A stretch of 64,000 bases of DNA from Amycolatopsis nalaikhensis (GTDB lineage: Bacteria; Actinomycetota; Actinomycetes; Mycobacteriales; Pseudonocardiaceae), in the NCBI RefSeq assembly GCF_030264295.1, contig NZ_CP127173.1:8191501-8255500 (forward strand), read 5' to 3'. Position 1 is the stretch's first letter; every line of letters begins with the position of its first letter. The notes below the pieces were generated by a model. That model was given only the letters and a program-made list of their open reading frames with translations, was not told where the DNA came from and ran no database searches. The position numbers and the translations under genes were made by a program. Shown here one piece after another: positions 49,950 through 59,230 of this stretch.

Positions 49950-51485
49950 TCAGTCGCGGAGGAACTTCTCCGGGCGGCGCCAGGCGTCGATCAGCCCCAG
50001 CGGGTCCGGACGCAGCAGCGACGCCGCCGAGTAGAGGCTCGCCACCACGACCAGGGCGATGAACCACCAGTCGTACAGCGCCTGCTCGCCCGTCGGGTAG
50101 TACACGAGCGTCACGAACACCGACACCGCGACCACGACCGCCAGGTGCCTCGGCTGCCACTTGAACGCCGACAGCAGCACGAATCCCCAGGTCAGGTACC
50201 ACGGCAGGGTCGGCGGCATGAGGATCGCCACCGCCAGCAGCGAAATCCCGGCGCGGTAGACCGCCTCCGTGCCGCCGCCGCGGCCGAGCCACCACTGGCG
50301 GGCCCCGAAGGCGATCAGCAGGAGCATCCCGGCCGCGCGGGCGACCGTCACGAACGGGGACACCTGGACGTCGACCACCAGGTGGACCAGGTTGTAGAAC
50401 ACCTCGCCGATGCCGGTGGGGATGTTGAGCCAGTTCGCGATGAGCTGCGGGGCCTTGAGGCCGGACCACCAGCCGAGGTTGAGCGAGCCCAGCGAGATCC
50501 ACGTCCCGGCGACGAACACCGGGAGGAACAGGCCGACCGAGGCCGCTCCGGCGCGGAAGAAGTTGCGGACCTTCGAGTCGCCTTCGAGGTGGTTGGCCCA
50601 GATCCAGACCAGGAACGGCAGGGCGATCGCCGCGGTGGGCTTGATCAGCATGCCGATCGTCACCAGGACGATCGCGAGCACGTGCTTGCGCTCCAGGGCG
50701 GCGAGGACGCCGATGGTGAGGAACGCCAGCATCATCAGGTCGTTGTGCGGGCCGCCGAAGAGGTGGATCACCATCATCGGGCTGGCCACCGCGAGCCACA
50801 GCGCCACCGGGAGCTTGCCGCCGAGGTGCTTGACCAGCCGCGGCAGCGCCCACAGCGTCCCCGCGAGCCCGGCCAGCAGGACGACGCGCATCAGGATGAC
50901 GCCGAGGATCATGTTGTCGCCGGTGGTGGCGACCACGCCCTTCGAAATCAGCAGGAACAGCGGCCCGTACGGGGCCGGTGTCGTCTGCCACAGCGGGTGG
51001 ACGTTCTGCACCACGTTCGGCAGGACGTCGAGCTCGGCGGGGCCGTTGGCGTACGGGTCGAGCCCGTAGAGCAGCTGGGCGCCCTGGCCGAGGTAGGAGA
51101 ACACGTCGCGGGTGAACAGCGGCGGGGAGATGAGCAGCGGCGCCATCCAGCAGCCGGCGGCGACCAGGACGGGACGGCTGCCGACGCGGCCGAGCAGCAC
51201 GTAGCGGCCGAGCCGGACCCACGCCCAGACGACGAGGCCGAAGCCGGTGTAGAGGACGGCGTTGGCGAGCATGCGGCCGTGGCCGTAGCGGATCCACGAG
51301 AGCGGGCCGTGGCCGAGCACGGGGTCCTTGATCAGGATGCCGCCGGCGCCGAACGCGGCGAGCATGAGCAAGGTGCTGCCGACTGTGCCCATCGCGATCG
51401 TGCGGTAGGGGAATCGCGAAGGCGTGAGGAGCCGCTCGGCCAGCGTGGTCGAGGGCTTCTGCGCGGGGTCGGTGGTGGTCGCCAT
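49950..51485 (-). CDS. mptB: Polyprenol-phosphomannose-dependent alpha-1,6-mannosyltransferase, MptB-like
   Basis: The 511-aa protein has about 13 hydrophobic segments and the GT-C-type features of MptA/MptB: FTRDVFSYLGQGAQLLYGLD with PYANGPAEL, FGGPHNDLMMLAFLTIGVLA and ILMPPTLPWYLTWGF. Such enzymes add alpha-1,6-mannose residues to lipoglycans (LM/LAM core) using polyprenol-phosphomannose outside the membrane. Linkage specificity is inferred from the family. It ends next to a convergent terminator. Confidence 0.85.
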   Translation of the reverse strand: MATTTDPAQKPSTTLAERLLTPSRFPYRTIAMGTVGSTLLMLAAFGAGGILIKDPVLGHGPLSWIRYGHGRMLANAVLYTGFGLVVWAWVRLGRYVLLGRVGSRPVLVAAGCWMAPLLISPPLFTRDVFSYLGQGAQLLYGLDPYANGPAELDVLPNVVQNVHPLWQTTPAPYGPLFLLISKGVVATTGDNMILGVILMRVVLLAGLAGTLWALPRLVKHLGGKLPVALWLAVASPMMVIHLFGGPHNDLMMLAFLTIGVLAALERKHVLAIVLVTIGMLIKPTAAIALPFLVWIWANHLEGDSKVRNFFRAGAASVGLFLPVFVAGTWISLGSLNLGWWSGLKAPQLIANWLNIPTGIGEVFYNLVHLVVDVQVSPFVTVARAAGMLLLIAFGARQWWLGRGGGTEAVYRAGISLLAVAILMPPTLPWYLTWGFVLLSAFKWQPRHLAVVVAVSVFVTLVYYPTGEQALYDWWFIALVVVASLYSAASLLRPDPLGLIDAWRRPEKFLRD

Positions 51486-51532
51486 TTCCGTTCGGAGGTT
51501 ACACACCGCACCTGAGCGGGGTTCCCGCAGTG

Positions 51533-53182
51533 TCAGGTTTCGACGGTGCGGCGCTGGGCGGTGCCGCCGGGCAGGGCGGCCAGCAGGGACTTCGTGTATT
51601 CGTGCTTCGGGTCGAGCAGGACTTGTTCCACCGTCCCGGTTTCGACGAGTTCGCCGCGGTACATGACGGCGACGCGGTCGGCGATGTTCCAGGCCAGGCC
51701 GAGGTCGTGGGTGATCACCAGCGCGGCGAGGCCGAGTTCGCGGCGCAGCCGCAGCAGCAGGGCGAGGATCTCGCCGCGCACGGAGGCGTCCAGCGACGCG
51801 ACGGGCTCGTCGGCCACCACCACCGAAGGCTCCAGCGCGAGCGCTCCGGCGATGACGACGCGCTGGCGCTGGCCGCCGGAGAGCTGGTGCGGGAGCCGGT
51901 CGGCGAACTTCGCGGCGGGCCGCAGCTCGGCGGCCTCCAGGGCCCGGTGGACGACGGCGCGCTCGTCGGCGAGCTGGTGGATCCGGGGTCCCTCGGCGAC
52001 GGCCTCGTACACCGTGTGGGCCGGGTTGAGGGCGCTCGTCGGGTCCTGCAGGACCAGCTGGACCTGGCGGCGGTAGGCCTTGAGCCCCGCTCCCCCGGTG
52101 GGCACGGGTTTCCCGGCGTAGCGGACGACGCCGGAGTCGGCTTTCTGCAGGCCGAGCAGCGTGCGGGCGAGGGTGGTCTTGCCGGAGCCGGACTGGCCGA
52201 CCAGCGCGACGATCTCGTCGCGGGCCACGGTGAGGTCGACCCCGGCGACGGCGTCGATCCGCTTGCCCGTGCGGTCGCGGAAGGAGACCCGCAGGTTTTC
52301 CGCCTCCAGCAGGGGCTCGCCGGTGACGCGGTCCTCGGGTTCGGGGGGCAGCGGGTTGGTGGTCGCCGGGGCGAAGCGGGACACCGGGTCGCCGACCGTG
52401 GGGAACGCCGCGGCCAGCGCCCGCGTGTGCTCGTGCTTCGGGGCGCCCATGACCTCGGCGCTGGGGCCTTCTTCGACGATCTGCCCGTCGTACATGACGG
52501 CGATGCGTTCGCAGGTGGCGGCGAGCACGGACAGGTCGTGGCTGATCATGATCAGGCCGATGTCCTGCTCGGCGACCAGCCGGGACAGCAGGGCGAGAAC
52601 CTGGGCCTGGACGATGACGTCGAGCGCGGTGGTCGGCTCGTCGGCGATGATCAGCCGGGGTGAGCAGGCCAGTGCCATGGCGATCATGACGCGCTGCTTC
52701 TGCCCGCCCGACAGCTCGTGCGGGTAGGCGCCCGCGCGGCTCGGGGGCAGGTCGACCTGGGTGAGCAGCTCGGCGACGCGAGCGTCGATCTCGGCGTCGG
52801 TGGGCGTCTTCCCCGCCGGTGGGTGCAGGCGCAGGGGTTCGGCGATCTGCTCGCCGATCTTGCGGACCGGGTTGAGGGCGTGCATGGCGCCCTGGAACAC
52901 CACCGACGCCTCGGCCCAGCGGACCGCGCGCAGCCGTCCCCACTTCATCTCGGTGACGTCTTCGCCGTCGAGGAGGATTTCGCCGGTGATCTTCGCCGTG
53001 CGCGGCAGCAGCCGCAGCACGCTCATGGCGACGGTGGACTTGCCCGAGCCGGACTCGCCGGCGACGCCGAGGGTGCCGCCGGGGTCGAGGGTGAGGCCGA
53101 CGCCGCGGACGGCGGGGACTTCCTTGTCGCCCACCTCGTAGGTGACGTTCAGGTCCTGGAGCTGCAGCAGCGGGGTGGTCAC
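51533..53182 (-). CDS. Dipeptide/oligopeptide ABC transporter, fused ATP-binding protein (DppD-DppF type)
   Basis: The 549-aa protein contains two ABC domains. The first (about 5-260) has GESGSGKST and LSGGQKQR, and the second (about 285-540) GQSGSGKTT and LSGGQRQR, each with Walker B and an oligopeptide-type C-terminus. Together they replace separate DppD and DppF subunits. The GTG at 53182 overlaps the permease stop (GTGA). It is the last gene of the importer operon. Confidence 0.94.
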   Translation of the reverse strand: MTTPLLQLQDLNVTYEVGDKEVPAVRGVGLTLDPGGTLGVAGESGSGKSTVAMSVLRLLPRTAKITGEILLDGEDVTEMKWGRLRAVRWAEASVVFQGAMHALNPVRKIGEQIAEPLRLHPPAGKTPTDAEIDARVAELLTQVDLPPSRAGAYPHELSGGQKQRVMIAMALACSPRLIIADEPTTALDVIVQAQVLALLSRLVAEQDIGLIMISHDLSVLAATCERIAVMYDGQIVEEGPSAEVMGAPKHEHTRALAAAFPTVGDPVSRFAPATTNPLPPEPEDRVTGEPLLEAENLRVSFRDRTGKRIDAVAGVDLTVARDEIVALVGQSGSGKTTLARTLLGLQKADSGVVRYAGKPVPTGGAGLKAYRRQVQLVLQDPTSALNPAHTVYEAVAEGPRIHQLADERAVVHRALEAAELRPAAKFADRLPHQLSGGQRQRVVIAGALALEPSVVVADEPVASLDASVRGEILALLLRLRRELGLAALVITHDLGLAWNIADRVAVMYRGELVETGTVEQVLLDPKHEYTKSLLAALPGGTAQRRTVET

Positions 53183-54075
53183 TTCTTCAACCTCGGGTTG
53201 AACACGGTCTCCAGGCCCCGGCCGACCAGGGTGAAGAAGAGGACGACGAGGACGATGGCGATGCCGGGCGGGAGCACGTTCCACCAGGCGCCGCGGCTGA
53301 TGGCGCCGTTGTTGAGCGCGCTTTCCAGGACCAGGCCCCAGGTGACGGAGTTGGGGTCGCCGACGCCGAGGAACGACAGGGTCGCGTCGGCGATGACGGC
53401 GTTGCCGACCACCAGGGTGGTGTTGGCCAGGACCAGGGGCATGACGCCGGGCAGGACGTGCCTGCCGATGACGTGCAGGTGGCCGCCGCCGAGGGCGTGG
53501 GCGCGCTCGATGTAGGGACGGCTTTCGATGGTCAGCGTCTGGGCCCGGACGAGCCGGGCGGTGCTGGGCCAGGCGGTGAGGCCGATGGCGAGGATGATCG
53601 TGCCGACGCCTTTCGGGAGCACCGCCGAGAGCGCGATCGCGAGGATCAGCGAGGGCAGCACGAGGAAGAAGTCGGTGAACCGCAGCAGCGTCGCCGACAC
53701 CCAGCCGCCGAAGTGCGCGGCGGTGATGCCGATCAGGGTGCCGATCACTACCGAGAGCAGGGCGGCGGAGAACCCGACGAGCAGGGAGATCCGGGTGCCC
53801 CAGACGGTCATCAGCAGCACCGAGCGGCCGAAGTTGTCGGTGCCGAGCCAGAAGTCGGCGTTCGGCGGGGACAGCGGTGCCCCGGTGGCCTTGGTGACGT
53901 CGAGGCCGCTCTCGTCGCTGATCAGCGGCAGGAGCAGGGCGACGAGGACGGTGGCGCCGAGCAGGACGAGCCCGATGAGCGCGGCGCGCTGGGCGGCGAA
54001 CTCCTGCCAGGTACGGGCGAGTGACGCGCGGCGGCGGCTCCACGCGATCTGCCGTGGCGTCTCAGCGGTGGTCAT
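53179..54075 (-). CDS. Oligopeptide ABC transporter permease, DppC-like
   Basis: The 298-aa membrane protein has an N-terminal OppC-type segment and six hydrophobic stretches, the LGTDNFGRSVLLMTVWGTR motif and the ATPase-coupling EAA loop (RAHALGGGHLHVIGRHVLP). It forms the translocation channel with the DppB-like subunit and overlaps both neighbours by 4 nt. Confidence 0.95.
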   Translation of the reverse strand: MTTAETPRQIAWSRRRASLARTWQEFAAQRAALIGLVLLGATVLVALLLPLISDESGLDVTKATGAPLSPPNADFWLGTDNFGRSVLLMTVWGTRISLLVGFSAALLSVVIGTLIGITAAHFGGWVSATLLRFTDFFLVLPSLILAIALSAVLPKGVGTIILAIGLTAWPSTARLVRAQTLTIESRPYIERAHALGGGHLHVIGRHVLPGVMPLVLANTTLVVGNAVIADATLSFLGVGDPNSVTWGLVLESALNNGAISRGAWWNVLPPGIAIVLVVLFFTLVGRGLETVFNPRLKK

Positions 54076-55097
54076 GAGGTACGCACCCTGGGGTCGAGCA
54101 CGCGGTAGAGCAGTTCCGCGAGCAGGTTCATCAGCACCACGGCGCTGGCCAGCACGGTGAACACGCCCTGCAGCACGGGCAGGTCGGGGCCGTGGAGGGC
54201 GTCGTAGGTGAGCTGGCCGAGGCCGGGCCAGCTGAACACGGCCTCGACGGTGACCGCGCCGGCGACGACCTGGCCGAACTGCATGAACACCAGCGTGGTG
54301 GTGGGCAGCAGCGCGTTGGGGACGGCGTGGCGGCGGCGGACGAGGTCGTCGCGCAGGCCCTTGGCGCGGGCGGTGGTGAGGTAGTCGGCGTTCATCTCCC
54401 CCAGCAGCGACGACCGCATGATCAGCATGTACTGGGCGTAGAACACCGCCAGCAGCGTCAGGCACGGCAGCACCAGGTGGTGCAGGACGTCGAGGGTCTG
54501 GGACAGCACATCGGGGGCGGCGTCCGGGGAGTGCATGCCGCGGCTGGGGAACAGGCCGTTGGTCACCACGAGCAGCATCAGGCCGAGCCAGAACTGCGGG
54601 ACCGACCAGAGGGTCAGCGCGATCCCGGTCTGGCTGCGGTCGAAGAAGCTGTCGCGGCGCCAGGCGGCGCGGATGCCCAGCCACAGGCCGAGGAGCACGG
54701 CGAGGACGGTGGCGCTGCCGACGAGCAGGATGGTCGGCCAGAGCCGCTCGGCGATCATGTCGGCGACCGGGCGGCCGTTGTTGAGCAGCCGGGACTCGCC
54801 GAGGTCGCCGTGCAGCAGGTTCCAGAAGTAGTTGCCGAACTGGACGAGGACGGGCTTGTCGACGCCCATCTTCTCGCGCAGTTCGGCGATCTGCTGGGGG
54901 CTGGTGACGCGGTCGCGGGTCATCGCGGCGACGGGGTCGCCGGGCAGCATCCGGAAGAGGAAGAAGAACAGGACGATCACCAGCACGATGCTGATGAGGG
55001 CTTCGACGATCTTCTTGAGTACGAACCGGGCGGTGCCGGTCCCGCCGCGGTGCTCGTCGGGGTCGACGAGCACCGCGGCCTGGTCGGGCGTGGTCAT
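54072..55097 (-). CDS. Oligopeptide ABC transporter permease, DppB-like
   Basis: The 341-aa protein has six hydrophobic segments, the DppB N-terminal FRMLPGDPV and the coupling loop DYLTTARAKGLRDDLVRRRH. It carries an unusual 30-residue charged N-terminal extension (VDPDEHRGGTGTA). It lies 2 nt downstream of the substrate-binding protein gene and couples to the DppC-like gene. Confidence 0.95.
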   Translation of the reverse strand: MTTPDQAAVLVDPDEHRGGTGTARFVLKKIVEALISIVLVIVLFFFLFRMLPGDPVAAMTRDRVTSPQQIAELREKMGVDKPVLVQFGNYFWNLLHGDLGESRLLNNGRPVADMIAERLWPTILLVGSATVLAVLLGLWLGIRAAWRRDSFFDRSQTGIALTLWSVPQFWLGLMLLVVTNGLFPSRGMHSPDAAPDVLSQTLDVLHHLVLPCLTLLAVFYAQYMLIMRSSLLGEMNADYLTTARAKGLRDDLVRRRHAVPNALLPTTTLVFMQFGQVVAGAVTVEAVFSWPGLGQLTYDALHGPDLPVLQGVFTVLASAVVLMNLLAELLYRVLDPRVRTS

Positions 55098-55099
55098 TC

Positions 55100-56932
55100 C
55101 TACTCGCGGTCTTCCGAGGTCTTGTTCCGGCGGCTGAGCGCGATGCCGCCGCCGACGAGGACCACCACGACGACCGCGCCGATGACGATCCAGAGCACCG
55201 TGTTGCCGCTGCCGGAGTCGGCGGCGTTGGTGGTGCCGGCCGGGGTGGCGCCGTAGACGCCCCAGTAGCCGGTCTGCTCGAGGATGGCACCCTTGGGCTG
55301 CGGCTGGGTGGTGAAGCCGGAGAACTTGTCGGAGCGGTAGGCCTCGAGCGCGTTCTGGTAGTCGAGCACGATCGTCGGGTACTGGCTGTAGAGCCGGGCC
55401 TGGGCCTGCTTGACGTAGTCGGCGCGCTTGGCGTCGTCGGTCTCGGTCAGCTGCTTCTTGTACAGGTCGTCGTACTGGGCGTCGCAGAAGAACGTGTCGG
55501 TGCTGCCGCCCTTGCCGTCCGGGGTGGGCCGCGCGGCGCAGGTGTGCAGCGAGAGCGCGTAGTCCGGGTCGGGGTTGGTGCCGTAGCCGCCGATGGCCAG
55601 GTCGTACTTGCCGGTGGCGGTGCGGTCGGACAGCTCGTCGTCGGAGACGAGGTCCTGCTTGACCGTGATGCCGATCTCCTTGAGCCAGCCGGCGACGTAC
55701 TGGGCGACGCCCTGGTCGTAGCTGCGGTTGGCGTGGCCGGTCAGGCGCAGTTCGAGCTTGGCGCCGCCGGGGGCGGTGCGGACGCCGTCGGCGCCCTTCT
55801 TGTAGCCGGCCTGCTCGAGGGTGGCGTTGGCGGCGGCGAGGTCGAACTTGACCTTCTCGGTGTCGCTGGGGTCCCAGTGGTAGTCGGCGTAGATCGGGGG
55901 CACGACGCCGCCGCCGACCTGGCCGAGGCCCTTGAGGACCTTGTCGACCAGGGTCTGGGTGTCGACGGCCTGGGTGATGGCCTTGCGGACGTTGATGTCC
56001 TTGAGGACCGGGTTGCCGTCGCCGATGGGGTTGTTGGCGTTGTCGGCGACGCCGAAGTTCATCGCCAGCTCGTCGTAGCGGCGGCCGGGGGCGGCGTTGG
56101 TGGTGATGCCGTCCTGGCCCTGCAGCGCGGCGAACTGGTTGGGGTTGAGCCGGTTGATGACGTCGACTTCGCCCTGCTTGAGGGCGTTGACGGCGGCTTC
56201 GGTGTCCTTGAACTGCAGCAGCTGCAGCTCGTCGATCTTGGGGGCGCCGCGCCAGTAGTCCTTGTTGGCCTTGAGCTTGACGTACTCGTTCGGCTTGTAC
56301 TCGGTGACCTGGAAGGGGCCGTCGGAGACGCCGGCGATGGCCAGGCCGTCGGTGTCGGCGGCCTTGAGGTCCTTGACCGGCTCCCAGATGTGCTGGGGCA
56401 CGATCGGGACGTCGAGCAGGTTCATGTTGACCTGCACGGTCTTGGTCTTGATGACGAGGGTGGTGTCGTCGGGCGCGGTGACGGTCTCGAAGTTGGCGAC
56501 GTAGTTGCCGTTGGCGGTGCGGGCGTTCTCGTCGGTGAGCATGCGGTTGAACGTGTACGCCGCGTCCTTGGCGGTCACCGGCTGGCCGTCGCTCCACTTG
56601 ACGCCGGTGCGGATCTTGAAGGTCCAGGTGAGCTTGTCCGGCGACGGGGTCCAGGACTCCGCGAGGGCGGGCGAGGCCTCGGCCTTCTCGGCGTTCGGGA
56701 CGGTGAGGAACTCGTAGGTGAACCGGCCGATCTGCGTCGAGGCGGCGAGCACGGCGGTGAACGGGTTGAGGTGGTCGATGCCGGTGGTCAGGGCGACCCG
56801 CAGCACTTTGCCCTGCTGGGCCTGCGCGGGCACGGCGAGCGGGATCGCCGCCAGTGTCGCGGCCGCGGCGACCGCGCCCACGCGGGCGAGCCGCCCGACT
56901 CTGCGTTGGAAATGCACCAAAAACCACCCCAT
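55100..56932 (-). CDS. Peptide-type ABC transporter substrate-binding protein with C-terminal membrane anchor
   Basis: The 610-aa SBP_bac_5 protein has a Sec signal peptide (residues about 1-38, ending AQA) with no lipobox Cys. The binding domain shows LAESWTPSPDKLTWTFKI and YDELAMNFG. A C-terminal Ala/Ser/Gly linker leads to one hydrophobic segment (about 577-600, VLWIVIGAVVVVVLVGGG) with a basic stop-transfer tail SRRNKTSEDRE. It is therefore anchored at its C-terminus rather than as a lipoprotein. First gene of the importer operon. Confidence 0.92.
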   Translation of the reverse strand: MGWFLVHFQRRVGRLARVGAVAAAATLAAIPLAVPAQAQQGKVLRVALTTGIDHLNPFTAVLAASTQIGRFTYEFLTVPNAEKAEASPALAESWTPSPDKLTWTFKIRTGVKWSDGQPVTAKDAAYTFNRMLTDENARTANGNYVANFETVTAPDDTTLVIKTKTVQVNMNLLDVPIVPQHIWEPVKDLKAADTDGLAIAGVSDGPFQVTEYKPNEYVKLKANKDYWRGAPKIDELQLLQFKDTEAAVNALKQGEVDVINRLNPNQFAALQGQDGITTNAAPGRRYDELAMNFGVADNANNPIGDGNPVLKDINVRKAITQAVDTQTLVDKVLKGLGQVGGGVVPPIYADYHWDPSDTEKVKFDLAAANATLEQAGYKKGADGVRTAPGGAKLELRLTGHANRSYDQGVAQYVAGWLKEIGITVKQDLVSDDELSDRTATGKYDLAIGGYGTNPDPDYALSLHTCAARPTPDGKGGSTDTFFCDAQYDDLYKKQLTETDDAKRADYVKQAQARLYSQYPTIVLDYQNALEAYRSDKFSGFTTQPQPKGAILEQTGYWGVYGATPAGTTNAADSGSGNTVLWIVIGAVVVVVLVGGGIALSRRNKTSEDRE

Positions 56933-57098
56933 CGTTCTCGCTGTGAGCCTCCCCAAGGACGAGAAGTAACCACATACCCGGACAACCGCGCAATATGTTG
57001 CCGCCTCGGCAGGTGTCCGATCGTTATCGAGCGCCTCCGGTGACCGACCGTGACAAGCGGAAGGCGGGATTCCGTGTCCGGGCCGCCGGCGGCGTGGC

Positions 57099-57111
57099 TA
57101 GAGTGCCCGGC
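57099..57111 (+). promoter_or_regulatory. -10 box of the M55 peptidase gene
   Basis: TAGAGT (57099-57104) lies 7 nt before the ATG at 57112, indicating a leaderless transcript. The rest of the 179-nt divergent gap to 56932 carries the importer promoter, but no clear shared operator was recognised. Confidence 0.5.
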
Positions 57112-57939
57112 ATGCGCATCATGATCTCGGCGGACATGGAGGGCGCCACCGGCGTCACCTGGACCGACGACGTCGTGCCCGGTTCGCCGCAGTGGGACCG
57201 CTTCCGGCGGCTGTTCACCGGCGACGTCAACGCGGTGCTGGCCGGGCTGTTCGCGGCCGGGGCGGGTGACGTGCTGGTCAACGAGGCGCATTCGTCGCAG
57301 CGGAACCTGCTGCTGGAGGAGCTGGACCCGCGGGCGCGGATGCTCACCGGGCGCCACAAGCCGCTGTCGATGATGCAGGGCATCGACTCCGGTGTGGACG
57401 GTGTGGTGTTCCTCGGCTACCACGCCGGTGCCGGGTTCGACGGGGTGCTTTCCCACACCTACCTGGAGAACCAGATCACCGGGGTGTGGCTGGACGACGT
57501 CCCGGCGAGCGAGGGCAGGCTGAACGCGGCGGTGGCCGCGGAGTACGGCGTGCCGGTCCTCCTCGTTTCGGGTGACGACGAAACGTGTGACGACGCGCGC
57601 GACTACGCGCCGGAGGCGGAGCTGGTCGCGGTGAAGGAGTGCGTGAGCCGGTACGCGGCGATCTGCCTGCCGCCGGCGCGCACGGCGGAGCTGCTGACCG
57701 GGGCCGCCACGGACGCGATGGCGCGGGCGGGACGGGAAGAGCGGCAGGTCGGGGCGCACCGGATCGAGGTGGAGTTCGACGCGAGCCACCTGGCGCAGGC
57801 GGCGGCGGTGATCCCGACGGTGGAGCAGATCGGCACCCGGCGGGTCGGGTTCGACGCGCCGAACATGACCGAGGCGATGAAGGCGTTCAAGGTCGTCACG
57901 GCGATCGCGGCGGGGGCGGTGCAGGGTATCTATGGCTGA
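57112..57939 (+). CDS. M55 family D-aminopeptidase (DppA-like)
   Basis: The 275-aa zinc enzyme begins MRIMISADMEGATGVTWTDD (metal ligands Asp8 and Glu10), has His in GRHKPLSMMQ and GYHAGAG, and conserved EGRLNAAVAAEYGVPV. DppA releases D-amino acids such as D-Ala from peptides. Clustered with a divergent Dpp-type importer and an M20 peptidase, it probably processes imported cell-wall-derived or D-residue peptides. Confidence 0.93.
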   Translation: MRIMISADMEGATGVTWTDDVVPGSPQWDRFRRLFTGDVNAVLAGLFAAGAGDVLVNEAHSSQRNLLLEELDPRARMLTGRHKPLSMMQGIDSGVDGVVFLGYHAGAGFDGVLSHTYLENQITGVWLDDVPASEGRLNAAVAAEYGVPVLLVSGDDETCDDARDYAPEAELVAVKECVSRYAAICLPPARTAELLTGAATDAMARAGREERQVGAHRIEVEFDASHLAQAAAVIPTVEQIGTRRVGFDAPNMTEAMKAFKVVTAIAAGAVQGIYG

Positions 57940-59230
57940 CGTCGTGCAGGTGTGCGCGGACCTGATCCGGTTCGACACCACCAACCGCGGCGGCAACGAC
58001 GCCGAGGGCGAGCGCCCGGCCGCGGAGTACGTCGCCACGTTCCTGGACGGCCTCGGCATCCCGGCGAAGATCCTCGAAGCCGCGCCGGGGCGGGCCAGTG
58101 TGGTCGCCCGCGTGCCCGGGACGGACCCGTCGCTGCCGGCGCTGCTGGTGCAGGGGCACCTCGACGTCGTCCCGGCGGACGCCGCGGACTGGTCGGTGCA
58201 CCCGTTCTCCGGGGAGATCCGCGACGGCTACCTGTGGGGCCGGGGCGCGACGGACATGAAGGACTTCGTGGCGATGGTGCTCGCCGCGCTCGCCGACGGG
58301 CTGCGGCCGCGGCGGGAGCTGGTGCTGGCGTTCGTCGCCGACGAGGAGGACCGCGGCGACTGGGGCGCGCACTGGCTGGTCGCCGAGCACCCGCACCTGT
58401 TCGACGGCTGCGTGGCGGCGGTCAGCGAGTCCGGCGGCTACACCTACCACGTGCCCGCGGCCGACGGCCGGGACGTGCACCTGTACCCGGTCGGGACGGC
58501 CGAGCGCGGGACGGCGCACCTGCGGCTGACCGCCCGCGGCCGGGCCGGGCACGGCTCGCGCCCGAACGACGAGAACGCCGTCACCCGGCTGGTGGGGGCG
58601 CTGCACCGGATCGCGGCGCACCGCTGGCCGGTGGCGCTGACGCCGACGGTGCGGGCGTTCCTGGAACGGACCGGCGCGGCGCTGGGTGTGCCGGTGGATC
58701 TGTCCACTCCGGACGGGGTGGACGCGGCGGTGGCCGCGCTGGGCCCGGCGGGGCACCTGGTGGCGCCGACGGTCCGCAACAGCACGACGCCGACGATGCT
58801 CGACGCCGGGTACAAGGTGAACGTGATCCCGTCGACGGCGACCGCGCAGGTGGACGTGCGGGTGCTGCCGGGGACCGAGGAGTCGTTGTTCGCGGTGCTG
58901 GACGAACTGCTCGGGGAAGGCGTGACGCGGGAGTTCGTCGCGCACCAGCCGCCGGTCGAGGCGCCGGTGGACTCGCCGTGGTTCGACGCGATGGCCGCGG
59001 CGTTGCGGGCGGAGGACCCCGAAGCCGTGGTGGTGCCGTACTGCCTGGGCGGGGGCACCGACGCGAAGGCGTTCGCGCAGCTGGGGATCGCCAACTACGG
59101 GTTCGCGCCGCTGTGGCTGCCGAAGGGGTTCCCGTACCGGGCGATGGCGCACGGGGTGGACGAGCGGGTGCCGGTGGCGGGCCTGCACTTCGGCACCCGC
59201 GTGCTGTCCCGGTTCCTCGAGACCTGCTAG
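57932..59230 (+). CDS. M20 family metallopeptidase
   Basis: The 432-aa enzyme shows the M20 zinc motifs: LVQGHLDVVPA (His, Asp), GRGATDMKDF, ADEEDRGD (catalytic Glu) and the C-terminal GGGTDAKAFA, plus a dimerisation domain around residues 180-300. It removes N- or C-terminal amino acids from peptides or deacylates them. It overlaps the M55 gene by 8 nt and shares its operon. Confidence 0.94.
   Translation: MADVVQVCADLIRFDTTNRGGNDAEGERPAAEYVATFLDGLGIPAKILEAAPGRASVVARVPGTDPSLPALLVQGHLDVVPADAADWSVHPFSGEIRDGYLWGRGATDMKDFVAMVLAALADGLRPRRELVLAFVADEEDRGDWGAHWLVAEHPHLFDGCVAAVSESGGYTYHVPAADGRDVHLYPVGTAERGTAHLRLTARGRAGHGSRPNDENAVTRLVGALHRIAAHRWPVALTPTVRAFLERTGAALGVPVDLSTPDGVDAAVAALGPAGHLVAPTVRNSTTPTMLDAGYKVNVIPSTATAQVDVRVLPGTEESLFAVLDELLGEGVTREFVAHQPPVEAPVDSPWFDAMAAALRAEDPEAVVVPYCLGGGTDAKAFAQLGIANYGFAPLWLPKGFPYRAMAHGVDERVPVAGLHFGTRVLSRFLETC

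Noticed and set aside
49950..52943. Long minus-strand frame joining the mannosyltransferase to the ABC ATPase region
   Set aside because: Its N-terminal part is an Arg/Pro-rich out-of-frame translation of the ATPase gene. The true start is the ATG at 51485.
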